Shown here: piece by piece, positions 33,642 through 42,471 of the stretch | Position numbering within the stretch: position 1 is the first letter of the stretch | How the letters are laid out: each line of letters begins with the position of its first letter | Translations under genes and position numbers: made by a program | The notes under the pieces: model-generated | The model's database searches: none | Told to the model about the DNA's origin: nothing | The model's input: only the letters and a program-made list of their open reading frames with translations | Assembly (NCBI GenBank): GCA_903930535.1 | Contig: CAIYYX010000063.1 | Span: 1-64,000, forward strand | Length of the DNA stretch: 64,000 nucleotides | Source: an uncultured Sterolibacterium sp. | GTDB lineage: Bacteria; Pseudomonadota; Gammaproteobacteria; Burkholderiales; Rhodocyclaceae | Reading direction: 5' to 3'

Positions 33642-33707
33642 GTCGGGCTTCAGCCCGATGACAGGATGAAATTCCTCTGCCACATGTCGGGCTGAAGCCC
33701 GACCAAC
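33638..33707. repeat. REP doublet (REPIN-like): two inverted GTAG-type REP sequences
   Basis: The first REP (33638-33658) begins GTAG and folds as TCGGGCT-TC-AGCCCGA. The second (33685-33707) is its inverted copy, starting GTTGGTCGGGCTTCAGCCCG on the minus strand. They are 26 bases apart and can fold on each other. This is the form of REP elements mobilised by RAYT (TnpA_REP) transposases; no RAYT gene is in the window. The element supplies the LivF stop codon and ends immediately before the ribosome site of the amidohydrolase gene. Confidence 0.85.
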
Positions 33708-33719
33708 AAGGAGACTGAG

Positions 33720-35714
33720 ATGGCGATTCATTCATGCGTCGACCCGCACTGCGGCGTGGCGAAGGAATATGTTGCAAATCCGTGTATCGCAGCATCGGGC
33801 ACTTCTCTGACTCATGGCCGAAGGGATTTCATCAAGGACACCCTGACCGCCAGCGCAGGCCTCCTGGGACTGACAACACTGGGCGGCTGTGCGCAGATCC
33901 TCAAGTCTGACGCTCCCGCAGACACCCTGCTGGTGAACGGCCGCATCGCGACATTGGATGGCAAGAAGTCGATGGCCAGTGCGCTCGCCATTCGCGGCGA
34001 CAGCATCGCGGCTGTCGGCACCATGGCTGAACTCGCCCATCTCCAGGGACCCAAGACAAAAGTCATCGACCTGGCCGGCCGCACCGTGGTGCCGGGTCTC
34101 AACGATGGCCATACCCATTTCATCCGCGGCGGGCTCACCTACTCGATGGAAGTGCGCTGGGATGGACTGCCATCTCTCGCCGATGGTCTGCGCATGCTGC
34201 GCGTGCAGGCACAGCGCACGCCTTCGCCGCACTGGGTGCAGGTGATAGGCGGCTGGACCTGGGCGCAATTCGCGGAAAAGCGCTTCCCGACGCTGGACGA
34301 AATCAACGCCGCGACCGGCGACACGCCGGCGATGGTGATGCATCTTTATGATCGTGCCTGGGTGAACCGCGCCGGCCTCAAGGTTCTCGGCTGGAACAAG
34401 GAAACGCCCAATCCATTCGGTGGCGTGATAGAAAAGGATGCATCGGGCAACCCGACGGGCCTGTTGGCAGCGACAGTCGGCCTGGTGGCGCTGGTCTCCG
34501 CCTGGTTGAAGATTCCGCGCCTGTCGGAGGAAGACCAGATGGTCTCGACCCGACATTTCATGCGCGAGCATAACCGCCTGGGCATCACCAGCGTCATCGA
34601 CGCGGGCGGCGGCGGCCAGAACTACCCGGACAACTACAAGGCGATCGCCAAACTCGCGGCAGATGACCAGTTGACGCTGCGCATCGGCTACACGCTGTTC
34701 GCTCAGGCTGGCGGCAAGGAGTTGGAAAATTACCAGAACTGGTCGAAGCTGGTGAAGCTGGGACAGGGCAACGATTATTTCCGCATGATAGGCGCGGGCG
34801 AATACATCGTCTGGGCGGCGGGAGACGTGACCAATTTCGACAAGGATCCCGCGGCCATTCCTCCAGTCATGGAGAGCCAACTCACCGCGGTGGCAAAGTT
34901 TATCGCCGGCGAGCGCTGGCCCTTCCGCATGCACGCGAGCTTCGACTACACGGCGCAGAGAATTCTCGGCGTGCTCGAACAGGTCAACCGCGAGGTGCCT
35001 CTCAAGGGTCTGCGCTGGGGTCTCGACCATTGCGAAACCATACAGCCGAAAACTCTTGAGCGCGTCGCGGCACTGGGCGGCAGCATCAACATCCAGAACC
35101 GCATGTCGACCGACGGCGAGGCCTTCCTCAAGAGATACGGAGAAAAGGTGGCTCTCGACGCGCCGCCCATCGCACGCATCCGCGAGATGGGCATACCGCT
35201 CGCGGCGGGTACCGACGCCAACAGGGCGAACACCTACAACCCCTGGGTCGGCGTGCATTGGCTGGTCACGGGCAAGACGCTGGGCGGTGCTTCGTTGAAC
35301 GGCAAGCACAACCTGCTCGACAGGACAGAGGCGCTGCGCCTCTATACCTCCGGCGGCGCCTGGGTTTCCAGCGAGGAGTCGAAGAAGGGAACGCTGGAAG
35401 CGGGCAAGCTCGCCGACCTCGTGGTCTTGTCGGCAGACTATTTCAACATTGCCGAGGAGGCGATCAAGGAACTGGAGTCGGTGATGACCGTGGTCGGCGG
35501 CAAGGTCGTCTATGCATCGGGCTCCTATGCCAGCCTGTCACCTGCTGCGCCGCCGATTGCCCAGGACTGGCTGCCGGTCAAATCCTTCGGCCAGTATTAC
35601 AAGCGCGCCGGCATGGAGCCGCCAGTGCAAGTCGCCGTTGCATCAACGCACCAGCATCCCTTGATCATCAGTGACAGCGGCACCTGGGGCATGGAGTGTC
35701 CCTGCTCGTTCTGA
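33720..35714 (+). CDS. Exported amidohydrolase, YtcJ-like (amidohydrolase family 3)
   Basis: A 664-residue metal-dependent amidohydrolase with GLNDGHTHF (HxH metal site), LDHCET and GTDANRAN. A twin-arginine motif, RRDFIKD at residues 34-40, is followed by a hydrophobic stretch and LGGC with Cys57, so the protein looks like a Tat-exported lipoprotein with an unusual 33-residue Cys-containing pre-sequence. AAGGAG (33708-33713) lies 6 bases before the ATG. The C-terminal tail ends in CPCSF. Family members hydrolyse amides or N-acyl groups. Placed after a Liv-type importer, it may release the imported compound outside the cytoplasm. Confidence 0.9.
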   Translation: MAIHSCVDPHCGVAKEYVANPCIAASGTSLTHGRRDFIKDTLTASAGLLGLTTLGGCAQILKSDAPADTLLVNGRIATLDGKKSMASALAIRGDSIAAVGTMAELAHLQGPKTKVIDLAGRTVVPGLNDGHTHFIRGGLTYSMEVRWDGLPSLADGLRMLRVQAQRTPSPHWVQVIGGWTWAQFAEKRFPTLDEINAATGDTPAMVMHLYDRAWVNRAGLKVLGWNKETPNPFGGVIEKDASGNPTGLLAATVGLVALVSAWLKIPRLSEEDQMVSTRHFMREHNRLGITSVIDAGGGGQNYPDNYKAIAKLAADDQLTLRIGYTLFAQAGGKELENYQNWSKLVKLGQGNDYFRMIGAGEYIVWAAGDVTNFDKDPAAIPPVMESQLTAVAKFIAGERWPFRMHASFDYTAQRILGVLEQVNREVPLKGLRWGLDHCETIQPKTLERVAALGGSINIQNRMSTDGEAFLKRYGEKVALDAPPIARIREMGIPLAAGTDANRANTYNPWVGVHWLVTGKTLGGASLNGKHNLLDRTEALRLYTSGGAWVSSEESKKGTLEAGKLADLVVLSADYFNIAEEAIKELESVMTVVGGKVVYASGSYASLSPAAPPIAQDWLPVKSFGQYYKRAGMEPPVQVAVASTHQHPLIISDSGTWGMECPCSF

Positions 35715-35733
35715 GGGACTGCTGCCTGCAACT

Positions 35734-35770
35734 GTAGGTCGGCCTAAAGGCCGACCTACAGCCGACCTAC
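35734..35770. repeat. REP palindrome between convergent genes, with partial second copy
   Basis: GTAGGTCGGCCT-AA-AGGCCGACCTAC is a perfect 12-bp-arm palindrome (35734-35759), followed by a partial repeat AGCCGACCTAC (35760-35770). It lies between the amidohydrolase stop and the convergent dehydrogenase stop and probably doubles as a terminator. Confidence 0.8.
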
Positions 35771-35773
35771 AAA

Positions 35774-36700
35774 TCACGCAAGACCGTCGGCTACGTCCAC
35801 GTTTTCCGACTTCAATTCCAGCCCGGCGCTTTTTGCCGTCTCGGCCAATAGCACGCCGAAATCGATGTCGTCATAGCCGCGGCCGATGAGCCCGGCTATG
35901 GATTCGCGCGTGGCCGCAGCAGCAGGCATGGGCACGCCATGCGCCTTGGCGGTGCTCATGCCCAGATCCATGTCCTTCAGGAGCAGCTTGGGCGTGAAGG
36001 TGATCTTGTCGAAGCCGAGATTCACCAGCATGGGCGTCTTGTATCGAGTGTACATCGAGCCCAGCACGCTGTTGTTGATCGCCTCGAGAAACACATGGCG
36101 CGGAATGCCGGCTTTTTCGGAGAGCACGGTCACTTCGCAAAGACTCTGGATGATGACGCCGAACATGGTGTTGTGGGCGATCTTCCAGACGCGCGCCAGT
36201 TCTCCCTCGCCGACCCAGATTTCGCTGCGACCGAACATGGCCAGATAAGGCTTGGCCGTCTCGTAGGCTGGCTTGGGCCCTGAAGCGACGACGAGCAGTT
36301 TGCCGGCTTTGACCACCTTGGCATTGCCGGAGACCGGGGCGCAGAGATAGGCGATGCCGCGTTTTTCCAGCTCGATGCGGATCTCGGCCGAGCCATCCAG
36401 GGAAATCGAGGTGCTGTCGACAATCATCTTCGGCTTGGCTGCCCCGGACAGCAGGCCACCCTTGCCGAACAAAACTTCCTTGAGGTCGTCGGTGGTGGAC
36501 ACCATGGTGAACACGATGTCGCAGGCGGCCAGATCGGCCTTGCCATCGACCAGCTTGGCGCCATAGGCGAGCAGGGGTTCGGCCTTGGCTTTGGTGCGGT
36601 TCCACACCGACACATCGCATTCACTCTGCAACAGGCGCTTTGCCATTGCCTCGCCCATGCGACCCAGACCTATCCAACCCAGTTTGAGTTTGTTGCTCAT
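35774..36700 (-). CDS. Beta-hydroxyacid dehydrogenase (3-hydroxyisobutyrate dehydrogenase family), copy 1
   Basis: A 308-residue NAD(P)-dependent oxidoreductase: a Rossmann motif GWIGLGRMGEAMAKRL at the N-terminus, the NADP_Rossmann/6PGDH domain to about residue 165, and a C-terminal helical domain with the catalytic Lys in WKIAHN (near residue 175). The usual substrate-binding loop GxGGxGxxxK-type glycines appear as APVSGNAKVVKAG. AAAGGA precedes the ATG. It is the last gene of the long minus-strand run, after the ribose-type importer and an intercistronic hairpin. It may oxidise the imported sugar-like hydroxyacid. Confidence 0.92.
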   Translation of the reverse strand: MSNKLKLGWIGLGRMGEAMAKRLLQSECDVSVWNRTKAKAEPLLAYGAKLVDGKADLAACDIVFTMVSTTDDLKEVLFGKGGLLSGAAKPKMIVDSTSISLDGSAEIRIELEKRGIAYLCAPVSGNAKVVKAGKLLVVASGPKPAYETAKPYLAMFGRSEIWVGEGELARVWKIAHNTMFGVIIQSLCEVTVLSEKAGIPRHVFLEAINNSVLGSMYTRYKTPMLVNLGFDKITFTPKLLLKDMDLGMSTAKAHGVPMPAAAATRESIAGLIGRGYDDIDFGVLLAETAKSAGLELKSENVDVADGLA

Positions 36701-36721
36701 CTTGCTTTCCTTTGCATTTAT

Positions 36722-36745
36722 CCCGGTGAAGAACTCTTCACCGGG
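36722..36745 (-). terminator. Hairpin between binding-protein and dehydrogenase genes
   Basis: Arms CCCGGTGAAGA / TCTTCACCGGG (36722-36732, 36735-36745) lie just after the minus-strand stop of the RbsB-like gene. The tight centre and lack of a T-run fit a transcript-stabilising or attenuating hairpin that raises the binding-protein level over the next gene. Confidence 0.6.
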
Positions 36746-36754
36746 GTGTGACTA

Positions 36755-37720
36755 TCATTTCTTCACCAGGTCCTCGTACTTCGGGCAAACCCGCTTGTCT
36801 GCGGCGATGTCGAAGGCCTGATAATTTCCCTTGTGGATCACGAAAGCCGGGAACAGGATTTCCTTGGGTACGGGCAACTTGCGCAGTTCGCGGATGGCGA
36901 CCATGGTGCCCAGGCAGCCCTGCTCGAAGCCGCCGGGATCGCCACTCGCGAGCATTTTCCCGGCCTTGATGGCATCTATTGCCTCCTTCGAGCCGTTGAT
37001 GCCTATCACCAGCGCCTTGCGGTTGGCCGCGTCCATGGCTTCGATGACGCCCGTGGCCATGGCGTCGTTGCCGGCGAGCACGCCGTCGATCTGCGGGAAG
37101 GTCTGCATCAGATTCTCCATGACCTGCAGGGCCTGGAGTCTCTGGTAGTTGGCCGGCTGCTGCGCGATCAACTTGACGCCGGGATTCTCATCCAGCGCTT
37201 TCTTGAAGCCGCGGACGCGGTCCACATTGCTCAAGGACGCCTTGACGCCTTCGAGGATCACGACATTACCCTTGCCGCCCATCGTCTTCAGCATGAAGCG
37301 CCCGGTTTCCAAGCCCAGACTGTAGTCGTCGGTGCCGATGAAGGAGACGAACTTCCCGGATTCGCTGCGGTCGGTGATGTTGACCACGGGAATGTTGGCG
37401 GCATTGAGTTTCGCCACGCCTGTCGCCATCGCCTTGTAGTCGACGGGAATGAACACGATGGCGTTGGGCTTCTTCACGGCCACATCCTCGATCTGACTCA
37501 TCTGCTCGGGAATGCTGTCGGGCTTGGTAGGAACATAGTTCTGGGTCACTGCATTCATGGTTTTCGCGGCATTGTCGGCACCCAGGCGCACCATCTGGAA
37601 ATAGGGGTTGGTCAGGTTTTTCGTGAATACCGCGATCTTCTCGCCGTCGGCATAGGCCGCGGAAGAGAAGAGGGCGGTGGCGGCGAGGGTAGTGGTGAGC
37701 GCAGTCGTGAATAATTTCAT
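36755..37720 (-). CDS. Sugar-type ABC substrate-binding protein (RbsB-like)
   Basis: A 321-residue periplasmic binding protein of the ribose/galactose family (peripla_BP_4) with a signal peptide (cleavage after AAYA, about residue 24). Family motifs include FTKNLTNPYFQMVRLGA, VNITDRSE and GNDAMATGVIEAM. AAAGGAG precedes the ATG. It works with the two RbsC-like permeases and the RbsA-like ATPase immediately upstream on this strand. The ligand is a sugar, polyol or similar polar compound, not further defined. Confidence 0.94.
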   Translation of the reverse strand: MKLFTTALTTTLAATALFSSAAYADGEKIAVFTKNLTNPYFQMVRLGADNAAKTMNAVTQNYVPTKPDSIPEQMSQIEDVAVKKPNAIVFIPVDYKAMATGVAKLNAANIPVVNITDRSESGKFVSFIGTDDYSLGLETGRFMLKTMGGKGNVVILEGVKASLSNVDRVRGFKKALDENPGVKLIAQQPANYQRLQALQVMENLMQTFPQIDGVLAGNDAMATGVIEAMDAANRKALVIGINGSKEAIDAIKAGKMLASGDPGGFEQGCLGTMVAIRELRKLPVPKEILFPAFVIHKGNYQAFDIAADKRVCPKYEDLVKK

Positions 37721-37745
37721 GCAAGTCTCCTTTGGTGTGATGATT

Positions 37746-38714
37746 CTATTTGCGGGCTTCCTCGCCCCTGCGGGTGAGAGTGTCGAAAAATACGGCGAGC
37801 AGGACGATGACCCCGGTCACCAGTGGCTGCCAGCTGGCATCGATGGTCAAAAGGTTCATGCCATTCAAGACCAGGGTCAGTATCAAGGCGCCGACCAGCG
37901 TCCCTGAAACCGTGCCGATGCCGCCGAACAGCGAGGTGCCGCCGATCAATGCCGCGGCGATGGCGGGCAGGGTGAAGGCCTCGCCGATGTCTCCCTCGGC
38001 GGAGTTCATGCGCGCCAGGAACACCAGGGATGCCAGACCGGCCATGGCGCCGCTGACCGCATAGACGAGTATCAGGCGCTTCACGATGGGTACACCTGAG
38101 AGCCGCGCTGCTTCCCGGTTTGCGCCGATGGCGTAGATTTCCTGACCATAGGTGGTGCGCTGGGAAAAGAATGCGCCCAGCGTCAGGAAGACGAACATCA
38201 GATAGACGGGAATCGGCACGCCGAGGAAGTAGCCGCTGCCCAATGCGCGGAAGGCCGGCGGGAAGCCGTAAAGGGTCGTGCCCGCCATGAACCAGTAAGT
38301 GATGCCATGGACCACCCAGAGCATGCCATAGGTCGCGATGAAGGGCGGCATGCGCATCAGCGCAACCAGCAGGCCATTGGCCAGGCCAATGGTCAGGCCA
38401 ATGCCGACGCCGCAGGCGGCACCGAGCAGGGCGGAGCCTGTGAGCTTCATGATGCTGGCGGCGATGCAGGCCGACAGGCCGATGTTCGCCCCGACCGAAA
38501 GATCGAGGCCGGCCGTCAGAATCACCAGCGTCAGACCCGAGGCGAGCAGGAACAGCAGGCTGGCCTGGCGCAGGACGTTCATCAGGTTGTTGGTGGTGAG
38601 GAAGGCGTCACTCAAAAAGGTCAGCACGACGCAGATCGCCAGGGCAGCGGCGAGGCGGTAGCCAATGGTCTTGAGCTCGGCAGCGAGTGCCGCAATGCGC
38701 AGGGTCGATTTCAT
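37746..38714 (-). CDS. Sugar-type ABC permease (RbsC-like), copy A
   Basis: A 322-residue membrane permease of the ribose/xylose transporter family with 8-10 hydrophobic segments and the motifs LTAGLDLSVGAN and GTSLFGGIGTVSGTLVGA. It overlaps the upstream permease gene by ATGA. Two different permeases after one double ATPase imply a heterodimeric channel. Confidence 0.94.
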   Translation of the reverse strand: MKSTLRIAALAAELKTIGYRLAAALAICVVLTFLSDAFLTTNNLMNVLRQASLLFLLASGLTLVILTAGLDLSVGANIGLSACIAASIMKLTGSALLGAACGVGIGLTIGLANGLLVALMRMPPFIATYGMLWVVHGITYWFMAGTTLYGFPPAFRALGSGYFLGVPIPVYLMFVFLTLGAFFSQRTTYGQEIYAIGANREAARLSGVPIVKRLILVYAVSGAMAGLASLVFLARMNSAEGDIGEAFTLPAIAAALIGGTSLFGGIGTVSGTLVGALILTLVLNGMNLLTIDASWQPLVTGVIVLLAVFFDTLTRRGEEARK

Positions 38715-39676
38715 TTCTTCCCCTTGAAGCCGTCGATCAACAGGGCCACGATCACCAGGAGGCCGATGCAGGAAACCTGGACCGAGGAGGGGACGGTGAG
38801 GAGATTCAGTCCGTTGCGCAGCGCACCCACGGCCAGGACGCCGAGGAGCGTGCCGAACAGCCAGCCGTTGCCGTGCTCGAAAGATGTGCCGCCGACGACC
38901 ACAGCGGCGATGGCGTCGAACTCCATGCCTATTGCTGCGGTCGGGTGACCCGAACTCATGCGCGATGTCAGGATCAGTGCCGCCAGACCCGTCATCAGGC
39001 CGCCGAAGGCATAGACCGCGATCAGATAGGCGTTGGTGCGGATGCCGGCGAGCGAGAGCGCATCGGGGTTGCCGCCGAGAGCGAAGATATAGGTGCCAAA
39101 GCGCGTGTGGTAGAGCAGCCAGTGCGTGAAGACATAGGCGATGGCGCCTATCAGGAGCGTCTGCGGAATGCCCAAGAGGCTGCCTCCATAAACGGCTGCA
39201 AGGGTGTCGTTCGCCACCACAATGCTCTGGCCGTCTGTGAACAGGAGAGCCAGACCTTCTGCCATGCCCATGGTTCCCAGGGTGACGACGAAGGGCGGCA
39301 TTTTCAGCCAGGCCACCAGCATCCCGTTGGCGAGACCGAAGACCAGACCGATGGCGAGCGAGGCTGCCAGCGCCAGCATCAGCGAGCCGTCGTGGGCCAG
39401 CACCCAGGCCAGCACCACGCTGGCCAGCGTCAGCAGAGCGCCCATCGAGATATCGACGCCCTCGGTCATGATGATCAGCGTCATGGGCAGGGCCAACATC
39501 AAGAGGATCACCGACTGCAAGCCGATATTGAGCAGATTGGGTCCGGAGAGAAAGTCGCCTGTGGCGAACGCGAAGCCGATGACCAGGAAGCCGAGTATCC
39601 AGGCCACGCCGGGAACGCGGCTAAGCCCGGCCCAGAGCGCCGAGGGTGAATTCAGGGCGATGGTGGAATCATTCAT
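38711..39676 (-). CDS. Sugar-type ABC permease (RbsC-like), copy B
   Basis: A 321-residue RbsC-like permease paired with the 37746-38714 protein; it has MTEGVDISMGALL and GTSFEHGNGWLFGTLLGVLAVG. The ATG at 39676 lies inside the end of the ATPase gene (8-base overlap); an in-frame upstream start at 39760 would overlap the ATPase by more and has no support. Confidence 0.93.
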   Translation of the reverse strand: MNDSTIALNSPSALWAGLSRVPGVAWILGFLVIGFAFATGDFLSGPNLLNIGLQSVILLMLALPMTLIIMTEGVDISMGALLTLASVVLAWVLAHDGSLMLALAASLAIGLVFGLANGMLVAWLKMPPFVVTLGTMGMAEGLALLFTDGQSIVVANDTLAAVYGGSLLGIPQTLLIGAIAYVFTHWLLYHTRFGTYIFALGGNPDALSLAGIRTNAYLIAVYAFGGLMTGLAALILTSRMSSGHPTAAIGMEFDAIAAVVVGGTSFEHGNGWLFGTLLGVLAVGALRNGLNLLTVPSSVQVSCIGLLVIVALLIDGFKGKK

Positions 39677-41177
39677 GTTGGACACCCAGTTTGAGAATGT
39701 TTTCTTCCGACAGTTGCTCGCGCGACAAGTGGCCGGCGATGCGGCCATCACGCATGACATAGGTCCGGTCGCAGACCTGGACGATCTCGGAGAGTTCGGA
39801 GCTGATCATCAGGACGCCCGCACCTTGCTGCACCAGCTGATCTATCAACGCGAAGATCTCGGCCTTGGCGCCGACATCGATGCCGCGGGTCGGTTCATCG
39901 ATGATGAACAGGCGCGACTCCGAGCCCAGCCACTTTCCTATCACCACCTTCTGCTGGTTGCCGCCGGAGAGCAGGCGAACCGGGCGCAGCGCACTCGGGG
40001 TCGAGATGCGCAGTCGCTCGATCAGGGCATTGGCTATCTGCCTCGCCTTCGTCGCCTTGTAGATACGGTTGGGGAAGGCCAGCGGCAGGCCGGGCAGAAC
40101 AAGGTTGTCGCAAACCGAGCGTATCAGCGCCAGTCCCTCGGCCTTGCGGCTCTCGGGAATCAGCGCCATGCCGGCGGCGACCGCCTTGTCAGGACCGCCC
40201 TGATGCGGCTTGGAATAGAGCAATACTTCGCCGCCGGTGACGCGGTCGGCGCCGAAGATCGCGCGCGCAACCTCGGTCCGGCCGGCGCCTACGAGGCCAG
40301 ACAGGCCAACGATTTCGCCGGACCTGACGGTCAGATCGACGCCATTGACGCCCATTGCAGAGCGCAAGCCCTTTACCTCGAGGAGCAGTTCCCCCGCAGT
40401 CTTGCAGAAGTTCCGGGCATAGCTTCTATCTACGCTGCGCCCGACCATCAGGCGCACCAGTTCGTCCGGCGTGGCTTCTCCAGGCAGGAGCGAACCGACC
40501 TTCTTGCCGTCCCTCAACACCGTGATGCGGTCCCCCATGGCGAACACCTCGGCCATGCGGTGGGAAATGTAGACGATGGCCACGCCGTCAGACTGCAATT
40601 GGCGGATCATGGCGAAGAGACGCTCCGTCTCCCTGTCGGACAGGGCCGCGGTCGGCTCGTCCATGACCAGGATGCGGGCATTCTGCGACAGCGCCTTGGC
40701 GATTTCCACCATCTGTTGCTGGGCTACTCCGAGGTCATGCACCAGGGTCCGGGTCGGGATATCCAGGCCGAGCAGAGCGAGAATCTTCTTCGCTTCCCTG
40801 TGCATTTTCGTGTGGTCTATCGTTCCCGGGAATCTGCCAGGAAACTCGCGGCCGAGAAAAATATTCTGGGCGATGGAGAGATAGGGTACCAGGGAGAACT
40901 CCTGGAAGATCACGGCGATGCCGAAGGCACGCGCATCCGCCGGCGAGCCGATCACCACCTTCTCGCCCTTGTAGAAAAACTGTCCTTCGTCGGCGGTATA
41001 GGCGCCGCAGAGAACCTTCATCAGCGAGGACTTACCCGCACCGTTTTCTCCGACCAGCATATGTACTTCGCCGGGATAGACGGCGAAGGAAACGTCGTCC
41101 AGCGCCTTCACGCCCGGGAACTGCTTGCTGATTCCGCGCAACTCTAAGAGCGGTGCGGTACTACTTGCCGTGTTCAT
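39669..41177 (-). CDS. Sugar-type ABC ATPase with two nucleotide-binding domains (RbsA-like)
   Basis: A 502-residue double ATPase. The first domain has Walker A GENGAGKSS (about residue 40), signature LGVAQQQMVEIAKAL and Walker B ILVMDEPTAAL. The second has a degenerate Walker A (GLVGAGRTE), LSGGNQQKV and FIIDEPTRGIDVG, as is normal in RbsA/MglA. CGGGAG precedes the start. It energises import through the two permeases encoded next. Confidence 0.95.
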   Translation of the reverse strand: MNTASSTAPLLELRGISKQFPGVKALDDVSFAVYPGEVHMLVGENGAGKSSLMKVLCGAYTADEGQFFYKGEKVVIGSPADARAFGIAVIFQEFSLVPYLSIAQNIFLGREFPGRFPGTIDHTKMHREAKKILALLGLDIPTRTLVHDLGVAQQQMVEIAKALSQNARILVMDEPTAALSDRETERLFAMIRQLQSDGVAIVYISHRMAEVFAMGDRITVLRDGKKVGSLLPGEATPDELVRLMVGRSVDRSYARNFCKTAGELLLEVKGLRSAMGVNGVDLTVRSGEIVGLSGLVGAGRTEVARAIFGADRVTGGEVLLYSKPHQGGPDKAVAAGMALIPESRKAEGLALIRSVCDNLVLPGLPLAFPNRIYKATKARQIANALIERLRISTPSALRPVRLLSGGNQQKVVIGKWLGSESRLFIIDEPTRGIDVGAKAEIFALIDQLVQQGAGVLMISSELSEIVQVCDRTYVMRDGRIAGHLSREQLSEENILKLGVQHE

Positions 41178-41196
41178 TGCGTCTCCCGTGTTTCGC

Positions 41197-41568
41197 TCAG
41201 ACTTGCGTCGTCGCCTGCCATATCATCATTCTCCAGCGCCCATTCATAAAGTGCCAGGTGCTGACGATGAGCGCGCGAACCCTTCTTTCCTCGCCGCCCA
41301 CCAGGACTTTCATGTCGACTCTGCCAAGAATCAGCGCAAAGTCTTTGGCAAAACGATATTCGTCAGGCTGGTAGTCAATTGCCAGATATTTCGTCTTGCC
41401 GGTCTTCAGACCGTCGAGATAGACCTTCTTGTCGTCTATCACGCCGGTCGAGTGGAGGAAAATCAAGTCATCGGTAAACAACTCATCGAGGACTTTTATA
41501 TCGGTCGCGAGCAAGGCATCGTGGCGCTGCCGGTCGCATTTGATGAGATCTTCTTGAGTGGGGTTCAT
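41197..41568 (-). CDS. SnoaL/DUF4440-like small protein
   Basis: A 123-residue protein with the NTF2-like cone fold (DLIKCDRQRHDALLATDI at the N-terminus, TWHFMNGRWRMMIWQATT at the C-terminus), as in DUF4440/SnoaL proteins. These are ketosteroid-isomerase-fold proteins, some enzymatic, others binding small ligands. AGGA lies 6 bases before the ATG at 41568; a GTG at 41583 touches the preceding gene's stop. Function unknown; it sits in a block of three small genes between the TRAP and ABC importers. Confidence 0.85.
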   Translation of the reverse strand: MNPTQEDLIKCDRQRHDALLATDIKVLDELFTDDLIFLHSTGVIDDKKVYLDGLKTGKTKYLAIDYQPDEYRFAKDFALILGRVDMKVLVGGEERRVRALIVSTWHFMNGRWRMMIWQATTQV

Positions 41569-41583
41569 GGATAGTCCTGTCAC

Positions 41584-42048
41584 TTAAACTGGAAGGATGT
41601 TCCAGACTTCGGTAAGTTTGGTGCCAGAAGCACGCACCACCTTGGCGATCGGGCAATACCGCGACAACTCATGGCGGATCAGGTCGATCTGGGCCTGACT
41701 AGCCTCGGTGGTCACGTCGATGATGAGCGTCATGGCGGGGAAGGGCACCTCGACCTCTTCGCTCAGGGTGACGCCGCGCCGGTCGAAATCTGCTTCCAGG
41801 CGGACATTCAGCGTTTTGAAAACCACCCCGTTCTTGTGCGCGATCTTGTGGCTGATGACGCTGGTGCAGCCGATCAGCGCGGCAGCAAAAGTTTCGGTCG
41901 GACTCATGCCGAGATTGGTGCCGCCACGCTCCACCGGTTCATCGATGATTTGGGTCAGTCCGCGAATGCCGACATCGGTGCGTGAATGCGATTGCGCCAG
42001 TCCCTCCATGCGCATCGTGACGGTGGTCTTTTCCCTGATGATAGCCAT
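41584..42048 (-). CDS. OsmC-family protein
   Basis: A 154-residue OsmC/Ohr-like protein with both conserved cysteines (GCTSV near residue 61 and YCPIAK near 131). Family members reduce organic hydroperoxides or act as related redox/hydrolytic enzymes. It lies between YciI-like and SnoaL-like genes in the same direction. In a catabolic operon it may protect against peroxide or thiol-reactive intermediates. Confidence 0.9.
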   Translation of the reverse strand: MAIIREKTTVTMRMEGLAQSHSRTDVGIRGLTQIIDEPVERGGTNLGMSPTETFAAALIGCTSVISHKIAHKNGVVFKTLNVRLEADFDRRGVTLSEEVEVPFPAMTLIIDVTTEASQAQIDLIRHELSRYCPIAKVVRASGTKLTEVWNILPV

Positions 42049-42066
42049 AGCGCGAGACCCTGAAAA

Positions 42067-42456
42067 TCAATCAACTGCCCGATACTGCTCTGAATAGCGC
42101 ACCGAGACCGTGTAGCTGCCCTCGTTCAACAGCCACGGGCGCACGCGAAATGTTCTCGCGCCCGAGCTGTGCATCGGGTCGGACTCGGCGATAGCGCGAG
42201 CCTCAGCCAGGGACGCGGCGCGCACGATGATCATGCCCTCGCCGCTCCAGTCTGTCTCGGTGTCGTCAGCGAACGGCCCGGCAGCGAAGGTGATGCCGCG
42301 CGCCTCGAGATCCTTCTGATAAGCCAGGTGCTCACCCAGATGCATTTCCAGGGCAGCCAGCCCGCTGGCCGGCGTGGTGAGTATCACATACAGCCGCTTT
42401 GCCAGCAGCCCCTTGGCGGTGACGCGATCGATATGTTCCTGCCAACTGCTATCCAT
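42067..42456 (-). CDS. YciI-like protein
   Basis: A 129-residue YCII-related domain protein (dimeric alpha-beta barrel fold) with HLAYQKDLEARG and the acidic/His pair in ESDPMH. The family includes muconolactone isomerase-like and dehydrochlorinase-like proteins; most have unknown roles. It follows the TRAP permease gene by 16 bases in the same operon. Confidence 0.86.
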   Translation of the reverse strand: MDSSWQEHIDRVTAKGLLAKRLYVILTTPASGLAALEMHLGEHLAYQKDLEARGITFAAGPFADDTETDWSGEGMIIVRAASLAEARAIAESDPMHSSGARTFRVRPWLLNEGSYTVSVRYSEQYRAVD

Positions 42457-42471
42457 GGGGCTTCCTCAAGC

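Noticed and set aside
33638-35770. CRISPR-like repeats from recurring GTCGG palindromes
   Set aside because: Copies are few, unevenly spaced and lie in gene gaps; they match REP architecture, and no cas genes are present.
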